Below, one piece after another: positions 34,626 to 46,418 of a DNA stretch of 53,996 bases. Made by a program: the position numbers and the translations under genes. A model generated the notes under the pieces. That model did not search any database and was not told where the DNA came from. It saw nothing but the letters and a program-made list of their open reading frames with translations. The first letter of the stretch is position 1. Every line of letters starts with the position of its first letter. This DNA comes from Phoronis australis (lineage: Eukaryota > Phoronida > Phoronidae), in contig NMRA01001108.1 of NCBI GenBank assembly GCA_002633005.1, forward strand, positions 1 through 53,996, written 5' to 3'.

Positions 34626-35332
34626 CACAGTTTGATGTCTTTGAAATGAAAAGTATCATTTAAGAAGATTGTCGATTTGAACTGCGACAAAAGATTGCTG
34701 AGTTAATAGAGTTGTCGCAGTAATGCATTTCATGTATACACTGCTCAGAGACATTTGAAATACAGTATGTCAAAAGTAGTTAGACAAAATGCTATTTCCA
34801 TTTCGTGACTTGTAATCTGTGCTGACTAATGGTGTCTCATTGTACACCTAATTTGCTCACATTTTGTAAATGTGCCCACATTTATTCTATTTACTTGATT
34901 GATGGCTTGTAATTTGCCTGTGTCCTATATCAGCCTCAATAGAGTATTACTATTCTCTAAAACTACTTTGGTGCTTGTTTAATGTTTGGCTATCTTATGA
35001 TCGTTTTGCTACATAAGTGCAGTATAACATGCTCTGCTGGATATCTATGTCTAACTTAATAAATAATAATTTAAATCAGGAGAGTTTTTAAATATTGCCC
35101 AACTTTGTTCCAAAGTATTTTTGAAGGATTACCCAAGTTTACCTATGTGAAGTCTGAAAGTCTGTGTATTTTATTTTGATTTTGCTGCACATGCATTGTC
35201 TTATGATTTTTAAATGAAGTAGCTGACACTACATGTATTAGTCTCGAGACTGCTGAATTTTTGGAGTCTGACTGATGGTAAGCAACAAACACCATTGAAT
35301 ACCCATCAGTGAGCGTTATTACATTCTTAACT

Positions 35333-35644
35333 CAGGGGCGAATCCAGGATTTTGAGTCGGGGGGGGGGCAGGGCACAGGAATAACCAGAATATCGCTACA
35401 TGCGCCGGCCCAGTCTAAAATTTAGGGATGCAAAGGTCTCGAATGCTTGAGTTTGTGGACCTTATTAATAAAAAAAGGTAAACGGGTTTGTTCAAGGCCT
35501 ATGCATTGTGCATTCGTCCCCCGAGCCCCCCTGCGTGCGCGCATATGCTAGTCAGCAATTTGCACCCCGAACTGTCAAATGGTATCAGGGAGAAATTTAA
35601 GGGGGGGCATGGCCTCCTTGGCCCCCTCCCTAAATCCGTCACTG
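35333..35644. mobile_element. hAT-type MITE (CAGGGGCGRATCCAG ends)
   Basis: The left end is CAGGGGCGAATCCAGGA and the right end inverted is CAGTGACGGATTTAGGGAGG, each next to long G or C runs. These are the familiar CAGNGGCGGATYYAG hAT-like termini of many animal MITEs. It is 312 bp with no coding capacity. The 8-bp flanks (TCTTAACT, AAACTGTG) do not match well. Confidence 0.65.
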
Positions 35645-37904
35645 AAACTGTGGTAGATGCAAAAAAAGGTCTCACTAATTTGTCTGCTATTTTGCGTGTG
35701 AAATACTCTGTTTCCTGTGTTTGTTTCATGAAAATGTCTACGAACCTTCCGCAAATACATCTATGCGTTGTGGATAAAAACAAAAATTATTGGTTTCCAA
35801 AAGGCGAAAATATTCAGACATTCATATGCATATCTGGGCGTGGCTGTTCGGGGACTTTCCCGAATGACAAGCGTAAGAAAAGTTATTAAAAAACGCCAGT
35901 TTCACCTACAGACGATTGTACTCATAACATCATTTTTTCTAACCTCATTCACAGCATTAATCCAATACAGTTTCAATATATCTCTTTTTTATGAATGACT
36001 ACTCTTCTGTCTGATTTCTTCACGTTTGGTGATATACAGAGATACAGTTGTCTCCTTCCCGCCGCCCAATACGCCTATTATTGTTTTTTATTCTACAATA
36101 AAATTCGTTGAATTGAGATGCGTCGGGACACCATCAGCCGACTTCGAGAAAATCAGACCCACACATTAAATTTCAGAATTCGAGTTCCCAGTTATGTATA
36201 ACTGAAGCCTTACTTAATAGTTTTTTTCCTAACCATGATGCATTTTGAAAAAAGTGTGTTCATGCACATATTGGCAGTATTATCGTCTGGGTCAAAGGAA
36301 ACCAACGTGCTTTGTTGTGCTTCTCATTCTTTTCTGTCAAGTAAGCAAATTAAAGCTTCCTGGTTTCTTTACCAAATATGCATTTGGTATGTTCGAGTGC
36401 CTATATTAAGATTTCAAAACTGTATTTTCGGAATCCTTGCATACATTTGTTACTATGCAGACATTGGCCAGTTGTATAATTTTGGTCAGGTACCGTACTT
36501 CTAGAGCTCAATGCGGTATGAAGAAGAGTGATTGCCTAACTTTTTATGGTTTTATTTTGTAGAACTAAGATCAATCTAAACACTGGTTGTAGTTTTGTTG
36601 TCTTAAATTTGGCTTCAGCTGAGATATTGAGGCAGGAAATAGGGCAGTTTTCAACATTTCGAAATCACCACAAACTAGCTAAAATGTGACTGAATCTGCG
36701 ATATTTTCTATGGCTAGCAAGTTGAAAGACATCTTAATACAGCAATACAATTATAGCCTTTCGTTTTGCACTCTTATTCTAAAGGTAATTTCGCAAAAAG
36801 TACCAAAATGTAGCTGTAACAAGGCTTGGAATTGGCAGAAAATTAACACGTTCCCATAGCAACCACAAGGTGGCGCACACAAAAAAATTAATGTGGGTAT
36901 GAAGGTTGGGGCATCAACCCCTACCATCATGCAAACAGTCGAGGAAATCCGTGACATAGCCTTTATCACTTTTTGCCTGGTTCATTCGTGGATGTGCTCT
37001 TAAGAACATAAACCAGCCAGGTTAGTCAGCTGCAAAAGTCTCAAACTGAACTTCCATTCACGAAGAGACTAGACTTGTGAACCAAACAAATAATGTGCTC
37101 GTAAATATTTTGGTGTATTCGCCGCCTAATTGCTAATCTACTTACTCGTTGGGGGCCACGAAGGCAGGTCCCCTTCCACACAACCGCACAGCGAAAAGGT
37201 GTATAATAACAATGATTTGAATATTGTATAAATATATCTTAATAAAGATTCCTCTAACATCTGAATATACTATATAAAATCGATTTATGGTATCACACCC
37301 GCTTTCTATCGGCAAACCTGAATTGGCATGCGGTCACACGGCGGTTTTATTGCATCTGAAGCTGGTAACACAGTATGATTTATTCATTGTTGATTTCTTA
37401 AAAAATTGTGCACTCACGAACACTGCTAAAGCATTACAAATTGTATCTACTGAGACAAATCTTGACACTTCGTTTTAGTTTTATATAAGCATTGGTTAGG
37501 GTAAGAATTATTCATTTTGAAACAGAACAATGCCGGCCACAGACTCGGAGATATTTCACGGCCTCATCCTTGGCATTAACGTTCTTTACTGCCAGGAAAC
37601 AGTTCCGAAGACGTTTGGGTTCTCGAGGAAATTGACAAAAAACGATATACCCACTTTCCTCGCAACTTCATGGTTCGCACATGCGGGAACGATGCGCCAC
37701 ACCATTGCGGCACACACTCAGCTGAAGAACCACTGATGTCGTTGGGTCGTGTATTCACCTTCCTCACAGGTGAACGCGACACCTTTTTGCGAGGAGAGAT
37801 CAACTGTATACGAGGTGATGTGGATATAGACCGATTAAGACGGTTACAAAAACTAATAAAATCGGGTAGCATTATCTTTTAAAGTCAAACATAACGGTAG
37901 CTCT

Positions 37905-38965
37905 AGCACTTCGCACACGGGGGTGTCTCACAGGTGTGTATACTGGGTCCGTTATTATTCACCATTTATATGAATGATTTGGTAAAGTGCACGAGTTTCT
38001 TTGACTGCATACTTTATGCTGATGATACTGCTATTATTGATGGTATTCATATCCCATTTTCTGTTAATGAGTCACGTATTTTCAGGTGAGCTTCAGAAAA
38101 TTCAGTCTTTGTTATATATAAATGGACCGGCTTTAAACACAACTAATACCAATTAGTTCACTCAATTTACTTGGTTTTATCATCAAAAACAACATGTTAG
38201 GGACTCCACACATAAGCAATGTGTTGAGAAAGATAAGCACATTCTCTGGTGTTCTTAATAACATTAAACATTTGTTGCCCTTTGAAACTTGCTTTTGTTC
38301 ACCTCATTTTAATTATCGCATTTTGTTGTGGGATGTGAACATCATAGAATAGTCAAATTACAGAAAGATATTTTTCGTATTATAACTTGTACTTGTTTTA
38401 ATGCCGATACGGGTCATTTATTTAGGGCTACATAGTTACTCAAAATAAAGGACTTGTGTCTTGTTGCTATTGTCAAATTTTCCTACAAAAATTTTCATAA
38501 TTATCGACCTTCATTTTTAAAACTTTCAATTAAATAACCCGTGTGTCTGTTCATGAATATTACTCTAGGCGACATCTTCCACACACTCTTTGCTGTATTT
38601 GATCATTTGCAGAAGATTGATTTCGCAATGTACTAACTAATAGCATCACAAACTTTAATGTCAGTGTTTCTCAAAAAATACCCATTTGTTATCTTCTGTT
38701 ATAAATTATTTTGAAAAAAACCTTTTTTGAAAGTTATGTACTTGTGTGTAAACATTTTCCATAAGCTTTCCTTATCTTTTTACATGTAGCTTTAAATTGA
38801 ATTATCACCTAATTTTGTAATTCTGATTATCTGTAACATTGTATTTTTCTCTGGTGGCTCGAGCTTAGTGGAAATTTTGGCTCCTTTACGTAAATACCAT
38901 AAGCTTGCATTGTATTAATTGTATTTTTTGTCTTAACGTGAATAAAGTGTATTCTCACTACTGTC
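37905..38965 (+). pseudogene. CR1/Jockey-type LINE reverse-transcriptase fossil
   Basis: GVSQVCILGPLLFTIYMNDL and CILYADDTAIIDG (YADD active site near 38012-38023) are followed in other frames by NLLGFIIKNNM, TPHISNVLRKISTFSGVLNN, FNYRILLWD and QKDIFRIITCT. KIKDLCLVAIVKFSYKNFHN comes next. An AATAAAG at about 38941 is near the 3' end. It is 5'-truncated within the reverse transcriptase, with many stops, and starts within 30 bp of the right TTAA of copy A. The class is sure; CR1 versus Jockey is not. Confidence 0.72.
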
Positions 38966-40874
38966 ACTACGTAAAACACGATAAAACTATTTTGCAATTC
39001 TGAAACTTCAATAACTGTTTTTAAAATATGAATAGTTACGTGCTTCAGGAAACTGAGAAGCCTGCCAGAAGCACCCTATACCGCGACATTACAGGTTGGT
39101 CGACTCACAAGCGTGAAATTACACTCAAAGCAATCTCACAGATATTTAAGCATAGCTATGCCATACTGAGGTTTGAAAGTAAAACCCTTGCCACCCTGTA
39201 TAAACTTTTCCGCACAAACAAGCGCGTACAGTATCTCGACTTCGAGTTTGGCGGTGCTGCGAGGCGAGCAGTCGTTGGACAAGTGTCGCTAGTGAATAAT
39301 GACGTAACGATGTGTGGATGAGCAAAGATTTCATCCATTGAAAGTATACGGAGTTGGCGGTTCATGTACTATAATCTATGCTTAGAGCGGATAACGGGGA
39401 GGTGGGGCAACGTAAAGGACAGTCGTGGTATGGGGCTTGGAAACATCAGGGATCCTTAACCGAGGTGCTTCGGGGTTTACAGAAATTACCACACCTTTCC
39501 GGTCCTGTCTTCTTACTGAGTGAGCCAACAACACAAGGCGCAGTCAATTCCCAAATGCGGCATTTTCGAATTTGTTCCGTTGGAATTAGCCAACCCCAAT
39601 GATATACGAATATTTTTCTTGAGTGATTGATGTGTTCGTTGTTTTTGTTGCCTTCAGAAAACACGTCATATCACAGTAAGCAACATATTGAGATCGATTG
39701 TTACTAGATAATTGGCTTTCAAGCGACTAATTATGATTCCTTTTTCCTTTTTAGGGAGCCAAATACAAATACTATGGAAATGTAGTTTAATATACAATAT
39801 TGGTGATTATAGCTCCCAAATATTAATCAAATTACACGTAGTAAGCCGTTTGCAATGGAGCAAAACCCAAAACTGAAATATAGTAGCTTATCGCCATGCC
39901 GGATAAACATGTTCGCTGTTTATTAATACAATGCAATGTGGATCAAATTGCTGATACAACATGGCGTAAAAATAAACAAACGAAGAAAGTTAAAAACTGA
40001 TAACCAAAATCTTTTTTCCGAAAATAACGCGCCTACATTCGGAAACCGGCCGGCCGGAATTATCGGGACCTGCCTGTTAGGCGTATCGTAAAGCCATCTA
40101 GACGTACTGCCATCAATTGGAAATTTCACATCCTCGTTAAAATATTTACACATGATCAAGCACCAGTTGAGCTCTAACACGATGCTAACATTATTACCTA
40201 AGACAAAGAGGATAATAAGGAATACCACTTGACCAATAGGTTAAAATGTCCCCTCCTTCACTGTCGCTAAAATATTTGATAACAACGCATTAGATAGCCC
40301 TTCATCATCTGTTGGTGATGTATCATTATGTGTTAAGCAACAATTTAATAATTTTCTTATGTAATTATAATTTTGCATGCCTGCCTGGTGTAAAACATTT
40401 TTTAACTCTGTGTACCAACAGTGTTACAAATGCAAACATAATGAAGCGTAAGGATGAAACCGTTCATGTACTATTTTTTATTAATTAACTATTTAGTCAA
40501 TCAATTTTTTATTGTTAATCAATCTAGAGTGTACATGTGTAATAGCAACATAATGAATGTTCCTGGATAAAGAGAAAAATAGGATATGAATCTACCACAG
40601 TTGCTGTGAAGAACTTAAGTCAGGCATTTATCCAAAATTATACGCTTTTCTATGTTAATTGGACCTTAGGTTCCGTTTGGTTCAATTTATATTATTTAGT
40701 AAAAATCAAGGATTCTATGGCATTTACAAAAATTGTAGTCAGTTAATTACTCCGATTACTTTTCTGAAATTTGCAGATGATAAATAAAGTTTGAGTCTAC
40801 TGGAATAAAAACTTCCAAAAATTAGCGACGTTGCGTCCGCATCTCACGCCTTTAGCTTGGCTGTGACGTTATCG
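38966..40874. other. No supported gene; two unrecognised open frames
   Basis: An open frame at 39028-39321 (begins MNSYVLQETEKPARSTLYRD) and one at 39378-39602 show no known domain, promoter or splice context. A GC-rich palindrome CCGGCCGGCCGG lies near 40047. The rest is AT-rich. Confidence 0.35.
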
Positions 40875-41347
40875 TTATTCTGGAGAATTAGTGGCGTTTT
40901 GACCACACGTCACGGCATTGACGTCATCCCATACGTGTGAAAAATCGAATCTTAAACCGCCTCTTTCATTTAAAGAGGGACTCTCAATGCTTTCATGGAG
41001 AGCTTCCTTTACACCCCTTTTGAACCAGTCTTCCTCATAGTCTAGGATTAGTGACATTGTCAGTATTGAAATAATGTCCAGTGACGCACAGGTGGCTAAA
41101 ATAGCCGAATCATCAAGGTCCCTGTAAGTCAGGACGACGATACTGTGACATACTCAATTTAATGGACTGTTTCGTTTCACCTATGTAACTGTCTGAGCAC
41201 TGGGGATCCTTACACTGAGTACCATAGACAACACATGATGTATTACTCTTGGGGGTCTTGTCCATGACATTAACCAGTTGGCTGCGGTGAGAATTGAAAG
41301 CTTTGTGGATGATAGAAATGTCAAACCAAGGAGTGTAGTAGTATAGG
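40875..41347 (-). pseudogene. Penelope-like GIY-YIG endonuclease fossil, antisense
   Basis: Leftward translation gives PWFDISIIHKAFNSHRSQLV, then CVVYGTQCKDPQCSDSYIGE with TKQSIKL (YIGETKQ at 41167-41187), a frameshift near 41080, then LILDYEEDWFKRGVKEALHE and SPSLNERGG. The order (V-V-Y-x-x-x-C, S-Y-I-G-E-T, then D-x-x-x-D-W-x-x-R-G-x-K-E-A and P-S-L-N-x-x-G) is that of the GIY-YIG endonuclease C-terminal to Penelope-like reverse transcriptases. No RT part is visible upstream, so it is a severely truncated copy or a captured domain. Confidence 0.6.
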
Positions 41348-41435
41348 AGAGTTCACTTGTGAGTTCGCTGTTACCGCTACTACCAGCGCCGCCAAGTGGT
41401 GACTAAGCAATTTTCAACCAGGAAGCGCCAAAACA

Positions 41436-42349
41436 ATGGGGAAGGACGAATTTTGCAGTGCGATAAATTGCATGAATTCATCCACGAAAACCCCAGACGT
41501 GTCATTTTTTAGGTTTCATAAGGATCCAGAAAGGTAAGAATTATCTGTTATTCAATAATATGATACATTGTCTTTCATTTTGTGTGTTCTGTTCACGGTT
41601 GTTAGACAAGTCGATCGCAGTCTCCTTGCCACTGTTGTCTGCAGTGTAGGCTAGGCCTACTGTGCAGCCGGGCTGCCGGCGGAAGGACTGTGATGAACTA
41701 GCGATGTGATTGTCAGCTTTTTGGATACTTGCAGCCCTTAAATTCCAAATCAAAATGTCACCCGTACGATCGTAGGGATAATTTTAGGAAAACATACACA
41801 TGCCCATGGCCATGGGTAATATGACTGGTGACACGGCCATGGCACAATTGCAGCCACAGGGCCACAAGTATTTCATGAGTCAAGTTAAAGAATCTGTGGA
41901 CCTCGGTGAAAAGGTGAAAAAATCAACATAATTTTAATGTAGTGCGTCATTAAAAACTTAATTCTATGTGTCAATGATGCGTAGGCGCGGCCCTGTTAAA
42001 GTATCCGTCTATCAACATTTGAGTCCGAGTTTTTTTCAGTTGTCTCTATCACAATCACAGTACGACAGGAATTCTGTAGTGTAGTATACTTTAGTGTAGG
42101 CTACCAGTCTTCTGTGAACCTAGTAAGTATGAGGTTTGTTCCTGAGTCTCTGTCATTGATTTCTGTTCAGGTGAAAGCGCTGGGAGCTGATCTTATGAAT
42201 AGAGATGCAGCCTTTTTGTCCAAGAACTGCACGTCATGCTCTCATCACTTCGAGGGGTCCATGTTCATGAATGAAGAATAAGGTGGTATTGACTGCAATG
42301 CCCGAACAATATTTGATGTCCTGAATCCACCAAAAATGAAGATGTCAGG
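41436..42349 (+). pseudogene. THAP-domain gene, two exons, inactivated
   Basis: Exon 1 (41436-41533) begins MGKDEFCSAINCMNSSTKTP and continues DVSFFRFHKDPE, with donor AG|GTAAGA (phase 2). Exon 2 (42171-42349) follows acceptor TTTCTGTTCAG. In phase it starts R-stop-KRWE, where the stop TGA stands at the place of a conserved cysteine. A frameshift leads to ADLMNRDAAFLSKNCTSCSH with HFEGSMFM, a TAA, then TIFDVLNPP. C-x4-C and C-x2-H ligands and the PxVSFFxF motif identify a THAP zinc finger, a DNA-binding domain of P and Kolobok transposases and their host derivatives. Three disruptions make it a pseudogene, likely from a transposon. Confidence 0.72.
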
Positions 42350-43799
42350 GTAAAAAAATTCTCCGTAAATTATATTGCAGCTCTAGAATAGGCTTGTTTT
42401 GCATTTCTGATTATCGTCTCACAAAGCAAGTACTGGAACATCACGTGTAGAAAGGACAATTAGTCAAAATCTAGTTTTCGTGTTTTACTAAGCTTGATCA
42501 GAATGAAACATTTTATGAATGGTTAGCCTGTGATTTGGTAAGAGCCAAAATGAAACGGATGGATCATTCAGAGTCTGAGTGGTGGGCTGAAATTTTGTTA
42601 AACCCAAGCTACTCCGTATCATTTTGCTTCTGGATGACAAAAATTTCTGTGAGTAAATTAGTTTTCAGCTTTATTTATGACGCATTTCTTTGGCGAAAAT
42701 TGCTGTTGTTTACTAGTGAATTAATAGAGAGTGACAAGGTTGGTCAGATTTTCTTGTTGTATTGGTTGGTGTATGTGTTTCCTATTCTGTACGTTTTTGG
42801 AGATTGTGATTAATTTAAGCCCCAGTTGTTGCTAGGTATCAGATATGATCTTGTGTTCTGGCTTTAACTTACATGAAATATTGACTGTTGTTGATGATAG
42901 GAATAGTGGGTATATAAAATAAAAGTTTGGTTTTATCATACAAGTCTTTTTATGTCAGTTTTGTATGAAGCTATGTGGGTAGTGAATTTGTTATCAGTAC
43001 CACTTAATTTTTTGTCATGACATTTTGAACTAGTTATGATTGATGATATAATCAATGTTACTACATTTTGTAAGTTGTGAGGTATTATACAGATTATCAA
43101 CTGACTTGTAACTGTTGGTGAGTGGGAGAGTAGAATTGAGTCCTATATTGGCATACCTATGAAATAAGGGAATGTTCTAATATTTTATTACAGTTTTGTG
43201 GTAGTGATGAATTGCATTGCTTTCTTCTTATCATTTGTGTAACACCCACTGCACAAAACCATTGTCTGCATTGCTAGTAGCCTGGTGCATTGAATACTAG
43301 GGAACACATGCAAAATTGTTGGGTGGAGACGAAACCAGCAGTGAGCTGGGAGAAACAAGTTTGTCAATGGTTAGGGGAGCAACCAAAATGTGTGACAATG
43401 GGAGGGGCTCAACACCCATGTGGCATATATACCCATTGCTTTTTACCTGTTTAGCACTCTTCCCATGTAACCGCTCTGGGAGGGGGTCAACACTCATTTG
43501 GCGCCCACCTGGTTTTTGCCTGGTACCCCCTTAGCTGGCACCTTGGGGGAATTCCCGTCCGAACCCCCAGGAGCAATCATTCAAATTATGTAGTCCATGG
43601 AGATATGAACTGTTATAAAGAACAATAATTGCCGTGTTAAGAACTCAAGCATGAAACAAAACCATGATGGATTTTGAAGGGAGCTTCAAGAGAATAAAAA
43701 CAAATACACTTTAATATTGATTAAAATACACATTTTCTTTCTCATTCTATTGTAAGTGGATGTTAGTTTATGTATTCTAACCATTTTCAATCACACAGT
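42350..43799. other. No further exon recognised
   Basis: Any remaining exons of the THAP gene would lie here but none is identifiable. The TA-rich stretches and the G-rich segment at 43300-43560 show no coding signature. Confidence 0.35.
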
Positions 43800-45466
43800 A
43801 GTTTTATTGCACCTTGAATCTCATTGAAATATGAATTTATCAGTGTTTACATTGTTCGGACTACGCTCCTAACTAAGTGTTGATTATTCACGGCAGACGG
43901 AGGTGTTGAAATTATCCAATGACGTCATCGGTTTCACACGCATTTTGTTCAGCAATTCACAACACGGGTTACTGGTGTCAGCTTATCGCTTGAAGTCATC
44001 GTTTAACACCAATAAATCATCAAACTTCGATGTAAAACCCTTAAAAATACACCGAGTTCTTATAAAAACATGTTGTTTTATTTTGCTCTTACGGATTTGT
44101 TGGTATTTGGACACACCGAAGCCTACAAAGTTCGGCAGGACAATAACGTCCGTAGCAGGAGTTTACGGTCTGTTGGGAGATAATTTCGAAGTATTTTCCG
44201 TGAGATACAGACAGGAGAACCTAGATCTGTGTTGTTTAAACTTGTGATTTTTTGATTTCTAAACACAAAACGCTCGTTATCCTGGCCAGTGGCTCGGAGC
44301 CCGATCAGGCCCGTCGCGGCCGGCCGGATTGACTCGTTATCCTGGCCAGTGGCTCGGAAACTGATCAGAAATCACGAACATAAACCAGTCAAAGTTCAGT
44401 GGAAACTAATCTTCCAGTCAAGAAAATACTATAATAGTGAGCCAAAGTAATGTGCATCTGATTATGTTGGTGAATTAGCCACGAATCTGCAAATCTACTT
44501 ACACGTCGAGGGCCGCGAATTCAGGTTCCGCTTTGGTCACAGCACCGTCAGGGCAGAAGTTGTACATTGACAATCATTATTTGAGTAATGTAAAAGGAAA
44601 TAAAGATTCCCCTAACGCTTGGCCGTGGGATAGAAATCGAGTTGTTTCAAAACAGTTTATGCCAGAAAACACTAAATTAGCATGAGCTCACACGGCATCG
44701 GTATCCCGTCAATTAGTTTTATTGCAACTAAAGCCGGTAACGCAGTGATTTATTCATTGCTGGCTTCTCAAATCATTTGCACTCACGAACACCCCAAATT
44801 GCATCTAATGAGAAGGACTTTGTTTCAGTTTTATATACGTATTGGTTAGGGCGAGAATAATTCATTTTGAAATAGAACGTTCAGTAATAAACGTCAACAT
44901 GGCAACTCGCAATCCCGACTTAGGACGAGCTAGAGCTCATCAGTCCCGACTGTGCAGGTGGATCGTTAAGTTTTACAGGCTATCAATTCGAACAGGAATA
45001 CAGTGATGAAGAAATACTAGAGAGGCGCCGTGAATAAGCTCAGACAACGGAGCATATGGAATTATTTGATAAGCCGGCATTCGTCAGGCACCGACTGTCG
45101 ACTTCTGCAGGCCCAGACACGGAGATGTTTCGCAGCCTCATACTTGCTATTTACAACGTACATTTCATTCTTCACTACCATGGGCTACTTCCTTAGCACT
45201 TCGGGCTTTCGAGGAAGTAAAAAAAACGATATACCCGCTTTCCTTTCAGCTGCTTAGTTCGGACAAGCGGGAACGATGCACCGCAACATAGCGGCATTCA
45301 CTCTGCATATGAACCCCTGACGTAGCTAGCGTCGTTTCTCACCTTCCTCACAGATTAACGCGACACCTCTTGGCAAGGTAGGGTCGACCGTATGCGAGGC
45401 AGTGTGGATATAGACCGATTAAGACGGCAATAAAGACTAATTAAATCGGCTGGCATTTTCCTTTAA
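43800..45466 (+). mobile_element. TTAA transposon copy B (no nested insertion)
   Basis: It aligns with copy A through both halves and shows the uninterrupted order. The right end inverted reads AGGAAAATGCCAGCC next to TTTAAA. The left end near 43800 is degraded (GTTTTATTGCACC). It keeps about 200 bp that copy A lost, including an ATG at 44899 and a frame from 44969 reading SFTGYQFEQEYSDEEILERR, then a stop and LFDKPAFVRHRLSTSAGPDT. The G-Y-x-F-E-x-E-Y-S-D-E-E pattern recalls the start of P2X7-type zinc domains in invertebrate repeat proteins (tentative). Confidence 0.75.
44273..44358. repeat. 60-bp tandem duplication inside copy B
   Basis: CTCGTTATCCTGGCCAGTGG and CTCGGA occur at 44273-44298 and again at 44333-44358, with the GC-rich CGCGGCCGGCCGG between. 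Copy A lacks it, so it arose after the copies separated. Confidence 0.85.
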
Positions 45467-45542
45467 ATGTCCTCTTGAGGCGGTCGCGTGGTGATACTCT
45501 ACGTTCAGCCGATTTTCTGACCGGCTCAAGAGGACATTTAAA
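45462..45542. mobile_element. 81-bp TTAA hairpin MITE
   Basis: TTTAAATGTCCTCTTGAG (45462-45479) and CTCAAGAGGACATTTAAA (45525-45542) are perfect 18-bp inverted repeats. The pairing continues GCGGTC against GACCGG with one mismatch, giving 24-bp arms and a 33-nt loop. It shares its left TTTAAA with the right end of copy B, so one insertion used the other's TTAA, or this is a rearranged end. Confidence 0.8.
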
Positions 45543-46357
45543 CAGTTTGACATTTTTATCATCCATGGTAACAAGGTATTTGGAATCAGTGCAGTAAAGT
45601 GTATACACTGTATGAACGGAGGCAAACACTATTTGGTCTACCAAATGTATTTCATAATCGCTAGGACACTTTTGAACGTCCAAAATGATTGTCAAGGTAA
45701 CTCAAACACGCAATGCCTTATGGAACAACATAAAATCTAAATACCATGTACACCTAATGCAGCATATTGGTACAGTTTAAAACACTATACCAAATGCTGG
45801 TATGTCAACACCAGTAGCGTTATTTTGAACATCTCAACACAGTTACTGTGGCAACTGCTACAAATAATCCTGTAAACTGCTTCTTCAACAATATAGAAGC
45901 TGTAGAAAACGCATACATTGACTCAAACATTTTTAACTACATTATTTATTCTTCGTATACGAAATCTTGTCTTTTGATTTTCAGTTCTTTGTGTTTAAGA
46001 ATCTGACAAACTCGATGTCCTTGAGTATAATTTCACTTAGACCCTTCTAAAACAGCCCAAGGTCTATAGCCCTGGACGTATTAGAAAGCCGCAGCGCCAG
46101 GTCTCACAAAAGTCACGCGAATTTCCGTTGTATAGTAACAGGATAGCAACACAATAACAAAGGAATCGGGACAAAAAATATTTTGCTTCTTATCTTGCAA
46201 AACGGCGATTGGACAGCATTGAAGTGACGTGCGAAGTTCTTCTTTAAGAAAACGGTTAGAAAATGTCACTTTCTTGTATTCTATTTGGTGCAAATTGTAC
46301 ATGTATCGTTGTCGACACCACGACTTTGTAGGTAGATTTTTAAATTGTGGCAGCAAA
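45543..46357 (+). other. No gene; possible promoter of the next exon
   Basis: A reverse CCAAT (GCGATTGG, about 46205) and a CRE half (GTGACGT, about 46224) lie about 150 bp before the signal-peptide ATG at 46358. Nothing else is recognised. Confidence 0.3.
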
Positions 46358-46418
46358 ATGGATATTGCTTTTGCTTACCAATTCATGTCGGTAGTGTCCT
46401 TGGCCTCAGCAATAGGAG
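46358..46418 (+). CDS. Signal-peptide first exon of a second secreted-protein gene
   Basis: The ATG at 46358 has a good context (AAAATGG) and opens MDIAFAYQFMSVVSLASAIG, a hydrophobic signal-like peptide. The 61-nt exon ends one base into a codon at donor GGAG|GTAATAC. Phase 1, exon size and the ACATGTAT words just inside the intron mirror exon 1 of the kringle gene (12969-13038), 33 kb upstream on the same strand. The simplest reading is a tandem relative whose downstream exons lie outside the window. No kringle exon was found between here and 53996, so the link is inference. Confidence 0.45.

Larger units (their letters stand above)
31747..36999 (+). mobile_element. 5.25-kb TTAA-flanked transposon nested in copy A
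   Basis: TTAA at 31743-31746 and 37000-37003 flank it. The left end GAGTGCACTACAC, then CCAGGCAAAAA and CTATGTGACGGATTT, pairs with the right end, which reads inverted GAGCACATCCAC, CCAGGCAAAAA, CTATGTCACGGATTT. Copy B has a single TCAC at the position of the TTAA, that is, an empty site. TTAA with GAG ends fits the Kolobok or a related TTAA superfamily. Internal exon-like remains (32555-34625) lie in the + orientation, and a smaller MITE (35333-35644) is inserted in it. Confidence 0.82.
31250..37878 (+). mobile_element. TTAA-flanked transposon, copy A (Kolobok/T2-like ends), split by a nested element
   Basis: The left end after TTAA (31246-31249) is AGGGAATGCCACCC. The right end before TTAA (37879-37882), reverse complemented, is AAGATAATGCTACCC. 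TTAA plus AGGRA ends match the T2/Kolobok group of TTAA elements. Segments 31250-31742 and 37004-37878 align with the copy at 43800-45466 (for example GGTGTCAGCCTATCGCTT, GCCTACAAAGTTCG, GATTTATTCATTG, GGATATAGACCGATTAAGAC). Without the nested 5.25 kb this copy is about 1.4 kb, non-autonomous, with about 200 bp deleted relative to copy B. It inserted at the stop codon of the kringle gene. Confidence 0.8.
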
